A DNA stretch of 64,000 nucleotides from Geodermatophilus normandii (lineage in GTDB: Bacteria > Actinomycetota > Actinomycetes > Mycobacteriales > Geodermatophilaceae), in assembly GCF_003182485.1 (NCBI RefSeq), contig NZ_QGTX01000001.1:248001-312000 (forward strand), read 5' to 3'. Position numbers and translations under genes: made by a program. The notes below the pieces were generated by a model. It saw only the letters and a program-made list of their open reading frames with translations. It did no database searches and was not told the origin of the DNA. Of this stretch, positions 36,069-44,631 are shown piece after piece; positions within the stretch are counted from its first letter, which is position 1; each line of letters opens with the position of its first letter.

Positions 36069-36226
36069 GCGAGGAGCCGACGCCGGGAAGGACCCGGCAG
36101 CTGCCGGTGTTCCACTGCCCGTACTGCGGCGACGAGGAGCTCACCCCGCACGAGGAGGGGTGGCGCTGCGGCGCCTGCCTGCGGGCCTTCTCGGTCCGCC
36201 TGATCGCGACGGGGGTGCAGGAGTGA
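36065..36226 (+). CDS. small zinc-ribbon protein in sulfur operon
   Basis: 53 residues from GTG 36065, chosen because it overlaps the sirA stop and has AGGAGG at normal spacing; ATG 36056 is too close to that site. FHCPYCGDEELTPHEEGWRCGACLRAFSV holds a CxxC...CxxC zinc or Fe-S knuckle. Small proteins of this type are found between sirA and cysH in other actinobacteria; a role as electron carrier or reductase partner is a guess. Confidence 0.82.
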   Translation: MSEEPTPGRTRQLPVFHCPYCGDEELTPHEEGWRCGACLRAFSVRLIATGVQE

Positions 36227-36948
36227 CGGCCGTGGAGGAGATCAGGCCCATCGCGCCGACGCCGGAGCTCGCGGCCGACGCCGACGCCCGCTTCGAGGGC
36301 ATCGCCGACCCCGTCGAGCAGGCGCTCGCCGTGCTGCGCTGGGCCGGCGAGACCTTCGGCGACGACTTCGCCGTCACCTCCTCGATGGCCGACGGGCTGC
36401 TCGCGCACCTCGCCTCGCGCGCGGTCCCCGGCGTCCACGTGGTCTTCCTCGACACCGGCTACCACTTCGCCGAGACGATCGGCACGCGCGACTGGATCAC
36501 CAGCGTCCTGCCCATCACCCTCGTGAACGTGACGCCGCCGCGGACGGTCGCCGAGCAGGACGCCGAGCACGGCCCGGCGCTGCACGACCGCGACCCGGAC
36601 CTGTGCTGCTCGCTGCGCAAGGTGCAGCCCCTGGCCGCCGCGCTGGCCGGCTACGCCGCCTGGGGCTCGGGCGTGCGCCGAGACGAGGCGGCCACGCGTG
36701 CGGGCACGCGGGTCGTCGACTGGGACGCCAAGCGCGGGATGGTCAAGGTCAACCCGCTGGCGGCCTGGACGCAGGACGACGTCGACGCCTACATCGCCGA
36801 GCACCAGGTGCCGGTCAACCCGCTGCAGGAGATCGGCTACGCCTCGATCGGCTGCGCGCCGTGCACCCGCCCGGTCGCGCCCGGCGAGGACCCGCGCGCG
36901 GGACGCTGGGCCGGCCGCGGCAAGACCGAGTGCGGCCTGCACCTCTAG
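36223..36948 (+). CDS. cysH: adenylylsulfate/phosphoadenylylsulfate reductase
   Basis: 241 residues from GTG 36223, 4-base overlap with the preceding ORF. CysH reduces activated sulfate to sulfite. AVTSSMADGLLAHL is the nucleotide loop region. Cys128-Cys129 (CCSLRK) and Cys211/Cys214 (GCAPC) match the 4Fe-4S ligands of APS-type reductases, and Cys237 in KTECGLHL is the catalytic residue. The cluster ligands favour APS as substrate. Confidence 0.94.
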   Translation: MTAVEEIRPIAPTPELAADADARFEGIADPVEQALAVLRWAGETFGDDFAVTSSMADGLLAHLASRAVPGVHVVFLDTGYHFAETIGTRDWITSVLPITLVNVTPPRTVAEQDAEHGPALHDRDPDLCCSLRKVQPLAAALAGYAAWGSGVRRDEAATRAGTRVVDWDAKRGMVKVNPLAAWTQDDVDAYIAEHQVPVNPLQEIGYASIGCAPCTRPVAPGEDPRAGRWAGRGKTECGLHL

Positions 36949-36959
36949 GAGCGCCCGAC

Positions 36960-37250
36960 GTGCCCCGGCCGCCGCGCCTGTCCCCCGGCGAGGTCGCGGC
37001 GGGCCTGCGCGCGCTGCCGCTGTGGTCCGGCGACGTGACGGGCCTGCACCGGACGGTCCAGCTGACCTCGTTCCGGGCCGCGGTGGCAGGCATCGTCGCG
37101 ATCGCCGACGTCGCCGAGGAGATGGACCACCACCCCGACGTCGACCTGCGCTGGCGGACCCTGCACCTGACGCTGGTCAGCCACTCCGAGGGCGGCGTGA
37201 GCGCCCTCGACCTCGAGCTCGGCCGCCGGATCGACGAGCTCCTCCCCTAG
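36960..37250 (+). CDS. 4a-hydroxytetrahydrobiopterin dehydratase (pterin carbinolamine dehydratase-like)
   Basis: 96 residues from GTG 36960 with TAGGAG ahead. FRAAVAGIVAIADVAEEMDHHPDVDLRWRTLHLTL shows the histidine pair and fold of PCD/DCoH proteins. The enzyme recycles pterin cofactor. Its place as the last gene of the sulfur operon is unexplained; no aromatic hydroxylase is nearby, so a molybdopterin- or other pterin-related role is possible. Confidence 0.85.
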   Translation: MPRPPRLSPGEVAAGLRALPLWSGDVTGLHRTVQLTSFRAAVAGIVAIADVAEEMDHHPDVDLRWRTLHLTLVSHSEGGVSALDLELGRRIDELLP

Positions 37251-37639
37251 TCCTCGACCGGCAGGACCAGCAGGCGGAGCAGGCGGTCGGCCTCGGCGTC
37301 GGGGTCCTCGGTGAGGCCGGTGTGCACCGGGCCGGGCTGCACGACCGTGCTGCGCGGCGCGGTGAGCCAGCGGAACCGCGAGCCCAGCGCCTCCCGCCCG
37401 GCGGCGCCGGCCGCGGGGTCGGCGGCGCACACGTCGGCGGCGGCCTGCAGGGCGCGGGCGATGGCGTCGGGGTCGGCGGTCGGGTCCAGCGCCCGCAGCC
37501 GGGCGACGTCGAGGTGCACGCGGCTGCCGAGGTAGTCGCGCTGCCGGCAGTAGACGAGGACGCCGGCGTTGAGCGCCTCGCCCCGCTCCACCCGCGGCAC
37601 CACCCGCAGGACGGCGTACTCGAACGTCTCCCGGCTCAC
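37247..37639 (-). CDS. DUF3037 family protein
   Basis: 130 residues from GTG 37639. FEYAVLRVVPRVERGEALNAGVLVYCRQRDYLG is the family core. Function unknown. Its start overlaps the TGA that ends the HipA-like frame, so the two genes are coupled, a pairing that recurs in actinobacteria. It overlaps the end of the convergent pterin dehydratase by 4 bases. Confidence 0.85.
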   Translation of the reverse strand: MSRETFEYAVLRVVPRVERGEALNAGVLVYCRQRDYLGSRVHLDVARLRALDPTADPDAIARALQAAADVCAADPAAGAAGREALGSRFRWLTAPRSTVVQPGPVHTGLTEDPDAEADRLLRLLVLPVED

Positions 37640-38489
37640 CGCTGGCGCACCCCCTCGGGCGGGGGCGGGCCGAGCCAGGCCGGCCGGTTCTCCCCGCGCG
37701 GCGCCCGGCGGCGGCCACCCCGGCGGCGGCCGCGGCCACCACGCCGGGCAGCCAGGCGTCGCGGGCGGCCAGGCGGGCCAGCAGCTGGGCGACGTAGCGC
37801 TCGCGGACGGCGGACGGCGGCTCGTGGGGCTCGGGTCCCTCGAGCCACGCGTCGGGCACCTGCGCCAGCACCCGCTCCAGCAGCGGCCGGGTGACCCGCG
37901 GCGCGAGGTCGGCGTCGGCGGCCCCCAGGTCGGGCCCGCACTCGAGCAGGGCGTGCTGCGCGGCGTCGTAGGGACGCGCGACGGCGGCCGGCGCACCGGG
38001 CCAGTGGTGGTGGAACGTCAGCGCGGCGCCGTGGTCGATGAGCTGCAGCCGGCCGTGCCAGAACAGCATGTTGGGGTTGCGCCAGGACCGGTCGACGTTG
38101 CCCACGAGCGCGTCGAACCACAGCACCCGGCCGGCCAGCTCCGCCTCGACCCCGCCCACGCCGGCCTCGAAGTCCAGCGCGCCGGGCAGGTAGTCCAGCC
38201 CGAGGTTGCGCCCCGCCGAGCGCTGCAGCAGCTCCTGCACCTCCGGGTCGGGCTCGCCGACGGCCAGCTCCGGCACGACGTCGACGGTGACCAGCGCGGG
38301 CACCGGCAGTGCGAGCGCCCGGGCCAGCTCGCCGCACACGACCTCGGCCACCAGCACCCGCACGCCCTGCCCGGCCGCCCGCCACTTGACCACGTAGGTC
38401 CCGAGGTCGTCGGCCTCCATGAGCCCCGGCAGCGAGCCGCCCTCGCGCAGCGGGGTGACGTAGCGGGTGGCGGTGACGGCGGGCAGCAC
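37636..38489 (-). CDS. HipA-like kinase family protein, frame interrupted near C-terminus
   Basis: From GTG 38489. EADDLGTYVVKWRAAG, VLWFDALVGNVDRSWRNPNMLFWHGRLQLIDHGAALTFHH show the HipA-like kinase core with catalytic Asp and the metal-binding DHG. It lacks the N-terminal HipA lobe and any HipB antitoxin, so it is not a classic toxin module. The N-terminal frame has no stop; a second frame supplies GENRPAWLGPPPPEGVRQR and a TGA overlapping the next start. Adding one base near 37690-37715 rejoins them (~284 residues). Confidence 0.78.
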
Positions 38490-38525
38490 AGTGCCGGACA
38501 ACCTACGCCGGTCCAGACTGGACCC

Positions 38526-39074
38526 ATGGGCCTGTTCCGGGCCGTGTCCCCCGCCGACCTGCGGAACACGCCGCTCACCTACGCCGAGGTCGGTGCCACG
38601 CGCGCCGCCGAGCTCCCGGCCGGCTACCTGCCCGGCGAGTGGACCGAGGTCGTCGGCAGCGGGCGGGAGACGTTCGAGCGCGTCGCCGCTGCCCTCCTCG
38701 CCTGGGCACCGCAGCGCGGCGTCGGCCTGCGCGTGCGGGCCACCGGACCGGCGGGCGAGGTCGGCACGGTCGTCGTCCTCACCGCCGGGCTGCCGCGGCT
38801 GGGCTACGACGTCCCCTGCCGCGTCGTGTGGGCGTCCACGACCGGCGACGAGCGCGGCTTCGCCTACGGCACGCTGCCCGGGCACCCGGAGAGCGGCGAG
38901 GAGTGCTTCACGGTGCGGCTCACCGACAGCGGCGACGTCGTCGTCACCATCCGGGTGTTCTCCCGGCTTGCCACGCCGGCCGCGCGTGCCGTGCCCCCGG
39001 TGAGCCGGGCCGTGCAGGGCCTGGCGACCCGCCGGTACCTGTCCGCGCTGCGCCGGGCCGCCCGCCACCGATGA
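38526..39074 (+). CDS. DUF1990 family protein
   Basis: 182 residues from ATG 38526, with CAGACT 6 bases ahead as leaderless promoter candidate. LTYAEVGATRAAELPAGY near the N-terminus, RVVWASTTGDERGFAYGTLPGHPESGEECF in the middle. Family of unknown function found in plants and actinobacteria. The stop overlaps the next ATG. Confidence 0.87.
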   Translation: MGLFRAVSPADLRNTPLTYAEVGATRAAELPAGYLPGEWTEVVGSGRETFERVAAALLAWAPQRGVGLRVRATGPAGEVGTVVVLTAGLPRLGYDVPCRVVWASTTGDERGFAYGTLPGHPESGEECFTVRLTDSGDVVVTIRVFSRLATPAARAVPPVSRAVQGLATRRYLSALRRAARHR

Positions 39075-40243
39075 ACGCGGGCTCCCGCGCCGGTCGACAG
39101 GACGTGGGACTGGCCGAGGAGATCGAGCGGGTGGTGGCCGGCGCGGTGGCGGCCGGGGCGGTGCCGGGCGCCGCGTGGCTGGTGCGGCGCGGGGACGAGG
39201 TGGCCCGGGGCGCGGCGGGCACGCACACCCCCGGCGGCGGGGACCCGGTGCGGCCCGACACCGTCTTCCGCATCGCCTCGGTCACCAAGCCCGTGGTGGC
39301 CACGGCCGCGCTCACCCTCGTCGACGACGGCACGCTGGCCCTCGACGAGCCCGTGGACCGGCTGCTCCCCGAGCTGGCCGGACGCGTGGTGCTGGCCGAC
39401 CCCGCCGACGCGGGCGCCGGGACCGTCCCCGCCCGGCGGCCGATCACCGTCCGCGACGTCCTCACGTTCCGGCTCGGGCTCGGCATCGACTTCACGGCGC
39501 CCTGGCCCACGCCGACCGTGAGGGCACTGGGCGAGACCGGGCTGCCCACCGGGCCGCCGCAACCGCAGGCCGCTCCCCCGCCCGACGAGTGGCTGCGCCG
39601 GGTGGCCGGCGTGCCGCTGGCGTACCAGCCCGGCGAGCGCTGGCTCTACCACCTGGGTGCCAGCGTGCTCGGCGTCCTCGTGGCCCGCGCCGCCGGCCGG
39701 CCGCTGCCCGAGGTGCTCGCCGAGCGGGTGCTCGTCCCGCTCGGGATGGCCGACACCGGCTTCGGCGTGCCCGCGGCCGCGCGCGACCGCCTCGGACCGC
39801 ACTGGACACCGCCGGGAGAGGACGGCGCCCGCGACCTCTACGACGCCGCCGACGGCCAGTGGGCGACCCCGCCGGCCTTCCCCGACGGCGGGGACGGGCT
39901 GGTGTCCACCGTCGACGACCTCGCCGTCCTCGCGCGGGTGCTGCTGGCCGGCGGGGAGCCGGTGCTCCGCGAGGACACCGTCCGGGCGATGCTCGCCGAG
40001 CAGGCCGGCCCGGTCGACGACGAGGGCGGCGGGTGGGGCCTCGGCCTCGGCGTGCGCCGCACCGACGAGCCCGGGGGGCGGCACGCCGGCTCCTTCGGCT
40101 GGGACGGCGGCCTCGGCAGCACCTGGTGGACCGACCCGGTCACCGGCACCACCGCGGTGCTGCTCACCAACCAGATGTGGTCCTCCCCCGCACCGCCGGA
40201 GGTGTTCGACGCGTTCCGCGCGGCCGCCTTCGGCCCGCGCTAG
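39071..40243 (+). CDS. serine hydrolase, class C beta-lactamase family
   Basis: 390 residues from ATG 39071 (ATGA overlap). FRIASVTKPVVATAALTL carries the catalytic SxxK (SVTK); YHLGASVLG is in the place of the YxN motif; HAGSFGWDGGLGSTWW is the HxG-like third motif. No signal peptide, so likely cytosolic esterase or peptidase rather than a drug-resistance enzyme. Confidence 0.9.
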   Translation: MNAGSRAGRQDVGLAEEIERVVAGAVAAGAVPGAAWLVRRGDEVARGAAGTHTPGGGDPVRPDTVFRIASVTKPVVATAALTLVDDGTLALDEPVDRLLPELAGRVVLADPADAGAGTVPARRPITVRDVLTFRLGLGIDFTAPWPTPTVRALGETGLPTGPPQPQAAPPPDEWLRRVAGVPLAYQPGERWLYHLGASVLGVLVARAAGRPLPEVLAERVLVPLGMADTGFGVPAAARDRLGPHWTPPGEDGARDLYDAADGQWATPPAFPDGGDGLVSTVDDLAVLARVLLAGGEPVLREDTVRAMLAEQAGPVDDEGGGWGLGLGVRRTDEPGGRHAGSFGWDGGLGSTWWTDPVTGTTAVLLTNQMWSSPAPPEVFDAFRAAAFGPR

Positions 40244-40587
40244 CCGCGCCGGGCCGCGACCGCCGCGGCCACTCGCTCGACGAGGTCCTCGGGCACCGGG
40301 CGGCGGTAGGGCAGGTGGACGGCGTCCTTGCCCGAGCGGTGCGGCGCGACCTCGGCCTCCAGGTCCCCGTCGAACACGGGCACCGGGTAGAGCGCCGCGT
40401 GCCGCTTCCAGGCGGCGTAGTGCAGGCCGTAGCGGCTGCCGAGCATCGCGGCCGGCATGCCGTAGCGGATAGTCTCGGTGGCGCCGGGCATGCCGCGCAG
40501 GACGGCCGCGCGCACCTGCTCGAGCGCCGTCCGCGCCTCCTCGGGCAGGGCGGCGAGGTACTCCTCGACGGTGGTCGGGACGGGCAT
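40240..40587 (-). CDS. DUF1801 / YdhG-like protein
   Basis: 115 residues from ATG 40587 with GAGGAG ahead. VEEYLAALPEEARTALEQVRAAV, then ETIRYGMPAAMLG and LHYAAWKRHAALYP are typical of DUF1801, which folds like frataxin-related proteins; role unknown. It overlaps the convergent hydrolase stop by 4 bases. Confidence 0.88.
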   Translation of the reverse strand: MPVPTTVEEYLAALPEEARTALEQVRAAVLRGMPGATETIRYGMPAAMLGSRYGLHYAAWKRHAALYPVPVFDGDLEAEVAPHRSGKDAVHLPYRRPVPEDLVERVAAAVAARRG

Positions 40588-40642
40588 CGCGGGCTCCTCG
40601 GGGTCGGCGCCGGGGATGCTGCCCGATCGTCGGCGGCGCGGG

Positions 40643-41374
40643 CTAGACGTCGCGGCGCTCGAGCAGGCCGGCGCCGAGCGTCCAGGCGACGGCCGCCCAG
40701 GCCAGGGCCACCCCCAGCCCGACCGGCCAGGTGGTCGGGACGGCGAGGAAGGCGTCCTCACCCACCCGCAGCGCCGGGAGCGCCTGCGACAGCCGGGAGG
40801 CGGTCCCCCCACCGGCCAGCGCGAGCGCCGGCGGGCCGACGAACACCAGCCCGAGCCCGAGCCCGACGGCTCCGGCGGTCGAGCGCAGCACGGCGCCGAG
40901 CCCGGCGGCGAGCACCGTGACCAGCGCGGCCCCGGCCACCTGCAGCCCCGCGGCGCGCAGCACGGCGGGGTCGCCGGCCGGCACCCCGCCGGGCACCGCC
41001 ACCAGCGTCCGGGCGGCCAGCACGCACACCGCCGCCAGCAGCGCGGTCAGCAGCGCCGCCCAGACCGTGACGACGGCCGTCTTGGCGACGAGCAGCCGCG
41101 TGCGCCGGGGCACGGCCGCCAGCGACGCCAGCGCCATCGGGCCGCCGAGGTCACCGGTCACCGCGAGCACGCCCAGCACGACGAGCACCACCTGGCCGAA
41201 GGCGAAGCCGATCAGGGCCACCCCGACGGCGGCCTCCGGACCCGGTGCCGACGGCGTCGTGGCGGCGGCCAGCCAGCCGAACGCGCCCACGACGAGCAGG
41301 TAGAGGGCGCTGCACCACCACGTCGAGCGCAGTGTCCGCAGCTTGGTCCACTCGCTGCGCAGCACCCCGCTCAC
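40643..41374 (-). CDS. ABC-2 type transporter permease
   Basis: 243 residues from GTG 41374, overlapping the ATPase stop. LRSEWTKLRTLRSTWWCSALYLLVVGAFGWLAA is the usual opening of actinobacterial ABC-2 permeases; six hydrophobic segments follow. It forms an exporter with the neighbouring ATPase. Substrate unknown. Confidence 0.9.
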   Translation of the reverse strand: MSGVLRSEWTKLRTLRSTWWCSALYLLVVGAFGWLAAATTPSAPGPEAAVGVALIGFAFGQVVLVVLGVLAVTGDLGGPMALASLAAVPRRTRLLVAKTAVVTVWAALLTALLAAVCVLAARTLVAVPGGVPAGDPAVLRAAGLQVAGAALVTVLAAGLGAVLRSTAGAVGLGLGLVFVGPPALALAGGGTASRLSQALPALRVGEDAFLAVPTTWPVGLGVALAWAAVAWTLGAGLLERRDV

Positions 41375-42273
41375 GCCACGCCCGCCCGGTACTCGACGTC
41401 GTCCCCGGTCAGCTCCAGGTAGGCGGCCTCCAGGGAGGCGAGCACCGGGGACAGCTCGTGCACCGGCACCCCGGCGGCGAAGGCGACGTCGCCCACGGCG
41501 GCCGGGTCCAGCCCCTCGACCCGCAGCGCGCCGTCGGCCTCGAGCGACACCCCGGCCCCCGCCCGCTGCAGCGCGGCGCCCAGCAGCGGCAGCCGCGGGC
41601 TGCGCACCCGCACCGAGGCGTGCCGGCCGAGCAGGTCGGCCATCGCGACGTCGGCGAGCAGCCGGCCCCGGCCGAGCACCACCAGGTGGTCGGCGGTGTC
41701 CTCCATCTCGCTCATCAGGTGGCTCGACACCAGCACCGTGCGGCCCTCGTCGGCCAGGCCGCGCAGCAGCCCGCGCACCCACCGGATGCCCTCGGGGTCC
41801 AGGCCGTTGACCGGCTCGTCGAGCAGCAGCACCTCGGGGTCGCCGAGCAGCGCCACGGCGATCCCCAGCCGCTGGGCCATGCCGAGGGAGAAGCCGCGCA
41901 CCCGCTCGTGCGCCACCGCGCCGAGGCCGACCAGATCGACCACCTCGTCGACCCGGTACGCGGGCAGCCGGTTGCTCTGCGCCAGCGCGGTGAGGTGGGC
42001 GTGCGCGGTGCGCCCGGGATGGCGTGCCCGCGGGTCGACCAGGGCACCGACCCGCCGCATCGGGACGTCGAGGTCGCGGTAGGGCACGCCGAGGACCGTC
42101 GCCGTCCCGGCGGTGGGCCGGGTCAGCCCGAGCACGCAGCGCATCGTCGTCGTCTTGCCCGAGCCGTTGGGACCGAGGAAGCCGGTCACCCGGCCCGGGT
42201 GGACGGTGAAGGATACGTCGTCGACGGCGACCCGTGTGCGGTAGTGCTTGGTCAGCCCGTCGACCCCGATCAC
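41371..42273 (-). CDS. ABC transporter ATP-binding protein (exporter type)
   Basis: 300 residues. Walker A LGPNGSGKTTT, signature FSLGMAQRLGIAVAL, Walker B VLLLDEPVNGLD and the H-loop SSHLMSE. Start GTG 42273 has CACACT 6 bases ahead, so the two-gene operon may be leaderless. Drug or lipid export is typical of the family. Confidence 0.94.
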   Translation of the reverse strand: MIGVDGLTKHYRTRVAVDDVSFTVHPGRVTGFLGPNGSGKTTTMRCVLGLTRPTAGTATVLGVPYRDLDVPMRRVGALVDPRARHPGRTAHAHLTALAQSNRLPAYRVDEVVDLVGLGAVAHERVRGFSLGMAQRLGIAVALLGDPEVLLLDEPVNGLDPEGIRWVRGLLRGLADEGRTVLVSSHLMSEMEDTADHLVVLGRGRLLADVAMADLLGRHASVRVRSPRLPLLGAALQRAGAGVSLEADGALRVEGLDPAAVGDVAFAAGVPVHELSPVLASLEAAYLELTGDDVEYRAGVA

Positions 42274-42327
42274 GCCGACAGTGTGGCGAGGACGGCGCCG
42301 GTCGCCCGGCAGGCGGGCCGGGACGGG

Positions 42328-43254
42328 TCAGATCCCGGGCTCGTCCGTCGGCCGGTCGCTGCGTGCCCCGGGGTCGTGCCGCCGGTCGTCACCCACCGGC
42401 ACGCCGGCCGCGGGCTCCTCCCGCTCGCGCTGGACGGTGTGCGGCGACTGGAGGACCCGTAGCAGCGTGACGAGCAGGACCCCGCCCACGATGTTCCCGG
42501 CCGCCGCCAGTCCCGCGGTCTGGGCCCACTCCAGGTACCCGAACGGCGCGCGGCCGGTGTGCAGCGCGGCGAACATCAGCAGCGAGTTGACGACGGCGTG
42601 GTTGAGCTGGGCGCCGGCGAGGAGGAAGCCGCCGGTGACCGCGGGGACCAGCCGCAGCCCCGCCGACTCGGTCGTGTGCTGCATCCAGGTCATCAGGGTG
42701 ATGACGGTCCCGCCGAGGACGGCCAGGGAGAACGCGGTCACGCCCAGCCCGAGCTGCACGTAGTGGTGCCCCGCCTTGACGGCCGTGTCGGCGAACTGCG
42801 GGAACCCCTTCATGACCAGGTAGGTGAACAGCCAGCCGCCGACCAGGTTGGCGGCCAGCGTGCCCGCCCACAGCCGCAGCAGCATCCGGAACCGCGCCTG
42901 CCGGGCGATGACCGTGGTGACGGGGACGAGGAAGTCCTCGGTGAACAGCTCGCTGCGCGCCAGGCTCAGCGCGATGAAGCCGATGCTGAAGGCCAGGCCG
43001 GCGAGCACGACGCTGCCCGTCTCATGCTCGACGAACAGCAGGGCGAGCACACCGGTGCCGACGTCGATGCCCCCGAGCACGCCCGTGGCGAGCAGCGGCC
43101 AGGTCTTCCGCGAGATGCGGCGCCGTCCCTCGTCGATAGCCCGGGTGAGCGTCTCCTCGACGGGCTTCTCGGCCACCTCCGGGTCCCGGGCCGGGTCCGA
43201 GCCCACCCCGGGGCGGGTCCAGCCGTCGCCGTCCCCGTCATCCACCGGTGGCAT
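42328..43254 (-). CDS. formate/nitrite transporter (FNT) family protein
   Basis: 308 residues. A soluble N-terminus of ~45 residues precedes six spans. LARSELFTEDFLVPVTTVIARQ, WAGTLAANLVGGWLFTYLV and GGFLLAGAQLNHAVVNSLLMFAAL match actinobacterial FNT-like channels. The central pore His region is altered relative to FocA, so the substrate is uncertain. C-terminal ~35 residues are charged and disordered. Confidence 0.87.
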   Translation of the reverse strand: MPPVDDGDGDGWTRPGVGSDPARDPEVAEKPVEETLTRAIDEGRRRISRKTWPLLATGVLGGIDVGTGVLALLFVEHETGSVVLAGLAFSIGFIALSLARSELFTEDFLVPVTTVIARQARFRMLLRLWAGTLAANLVGGWLFTYLVMKGFPQFADTAVKAGHHYVQLGLGVTAFSLAVLGGTVITLMTWMQHTTESAGLRLVPAVTGGFLLAGAQLNHAVVNSLLMFAALHTGRAPFGYLEWAQTAGLAAAGNIVGGVLLVTLLRVLQSPHTVQREREEPAAGVPVGDDRRHDPGARSDRPTDEPGI

Positions 43255-43326
43255 GCGCGCCGCTTACCCGCACCCCGGTCCGTCAACCGAGCCGAGGTCG
43301 TCGCACGCGGCGTGGAGGATGGGCCC

Positions 43327-44028
43327 GTGACCCCGCAGCCTCTGGTGACCCTGCACCTGTGGGGCGTCCCCCGTCGCGCGGTGCCGCGGGCGGCGCTGCG
43401 GATGGCCTCGGTCCGCCCGGCGCTGGGCCGGCTGCCCGGGCTGCGGTTCGCCAAGCTGCTGGGCACCGGCGACGGGCGGACCTTCACCGTCCGCGACGCC
43501 GACCCGCGCCGCTGGGGCCTGCTCGCCGTCTGGGACGACGACGCCGCCGCGGACGCGCTCGACGGCTCCCCCGTCGCCGCGAGCTGGCGGCGCATCGCCG
43601 ACGAGGAGTGGTCGGCGCGGCTGCGCCCGCTCGCCGCCCGCGGCCGGTGGTCGGGGCGCGAGCCGTTCGGCGCCCCGCGGCCGCAGCGCTGGGACGGGCC
43701 GGTGGCCGCGGTGACCCGGGCGCGGCTGGTGCTGCGGCGGGCGGCCCGGTTCTGGTCGGCGGTGCCGCCGGTGTCGGCCGACCTGCACGAGGCGCCGGGC
43801 CTGCGGATGGCCCTCGGCATCGGCGAGGCACCGCTGGGCCTGCAGGGGACCTTCAGCGTCTGGGACTCCTCGGCGTCGCTCAACGCCTTCGCCTACGACC
43901 GGGCGCCGCACGCCGCCGTCGTCACGCGGACCGCCCGGGAGGGCTGGTACGCCGAGGAGCTGTTCGCCCGCCTCGCGGTGCTCTCCAGCCGCGGCACGCT
44001 CGACGGGACCGACCCCGCCGCCGGCTGA
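43327..44028 (+). CDS. spheroidene monooxygenase (CrtA)-like protein
   Basis: 233 residues from GTG 43327; GAGGAT lies 6 bases ahead. FAKLLGTGDGRTF, RRWGLLAVWDDD, GTFSVWDSSASLNAFAYDRAPHAAVVTRTAREGWYAEELFARL follow the CrtA family pattern. CrtA oxidises carotenoids in purple bacteria using heme; in actinobacteria the substrate is unproven. No carotenoid genes adjoin it; the CrtI-like gene is 37 kb away. Confidence 0.82.
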   Translation: MTPQPLVTLHLWGVPRRAVPRAALRMASVRPALGRLPGLRFAKLLGTGDGRTFTVRDADPRRWGLLAVWDDDAAADALDGSPVAASWRRIADEEWSARLRPLAARGRWSGREPFGAPRPQRWDGPVAAVTRARLVLRRAARFWSAVPPVSADLHEAPGLRMALGIGEAPLGLQGTFSVWDSSASLNAFAYDRAPHAAVVTRTAREGWYAEELFARLAVLSSRGTLDGTDPAAG

Positions 44029-44029
44029 C

Positions 44030-44560
44030 TCAGAGCCGCACGAACAGGTGGACCTCCTCGCGGTCGTCCCCCGGGGCCACCCGGATGGCGCCGGGCATCC
44101 GTCCGAACTCCCGGTAGCCCAGGCCCGCGTAGAACCCCTCGAGGCCGTAGCCGCCGCGCACCGTGAGGTGCAGCATCTCCAGCCCGAGGTCCCGCGCGGC
44201 GTCGTGCACGCCGGTCATCAGCGCCCGGCCCAGGCCCTGCCCCTGCCGCGCGGGGTGGACCTGCACCCGCAACACCGTGGCCCAGTGCCGGCGCAGCGGG
44301 CTGACCGACAGCGACAGCACCGCCCAGCCGGCCAGCTCGCCGTCGACCCGGAGCACCACCACCCGCTCGCGGCCCTGCGCCACCCGCGTGAGCAGGGCGT
44401 CGAGCGCGGGGGCGACGTCGTCCGCGGTCACCGGCGGCACGAAGCCGACGGCGCCCCCGGCGTTGCTGACGTCGGTCCAGCAGGCCAGCAGCGCCGCGCG
44501 CAGCTCCGGGTCGACGTCCTCGAGCGCGGTCGCGACGGCGGACGGGACGGCAGACGTCAT
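44030..44560 (-). CDS. GNAT family N-acetyltransferase
   Basis: 176 residues from ATG 44560, with GAGAAT 7 bases ahead. VLRVQVHPARQGQGLGRALMTGVHDAARDLGLEMLHLTVRGGYGLEGFYAGLGYREFGRMPGAIRV, shortened to its key parts QGQGLGRALM and GLEGFYAGLGY, is the acetyl-CoA fold. Similar proteins acetylate small amines. Substrate unknown. Confidence 0.9.
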   Translation of the reverse strand: MTSAVPSAVATALEDVDPELRAALLACWTDVSNAGGAVGFVPPVTADDVAPALDALLTRVAQGRERVVVLRVDGELAGWAVLSLSVSPLRRHWATVLRVQVHPARQGQGLGRALMTGVHDAARDLGLEMLHLTVRGGYGLEGFYAGLGYREFGRMPGAIRVAPGDDREEVHLFVRL

Positions 44561-44604
44561 GACGTCGATTCTCGTCCGCGGCCCCGGTCCCGGACCGGGC
44601 GGCC

Positions 44605-44624
44605 CCCGGACTCCGGCGTCCGGG
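44605..44624 (-). terminator. hairpin downstream of the oxidoreductase operon
   Basis: A 7-bp stem (44605-44611 with 44618-44624) and 6-base loop lies 8 bases after the reductase stop on the minus strand. Weak because the area is GC-rich. Confidence 0.45.
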
Positions 44625-44631
44625 CCGGGGC

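Noticed and set aside
37636..38489. HipBA toxin-antitoxin module
   Set aside because: There is no HipB-like DNA-binding gene, and the protein lacks the N-terminal HipA lobe; its partner is a DUF3037 protein.
39071..40243. Antibiotic-resistance beta-lactamase
   Set aside because: It has no signal peptide and the second motif is YHL instead of YxN; a general serine hydrolase is more likely.
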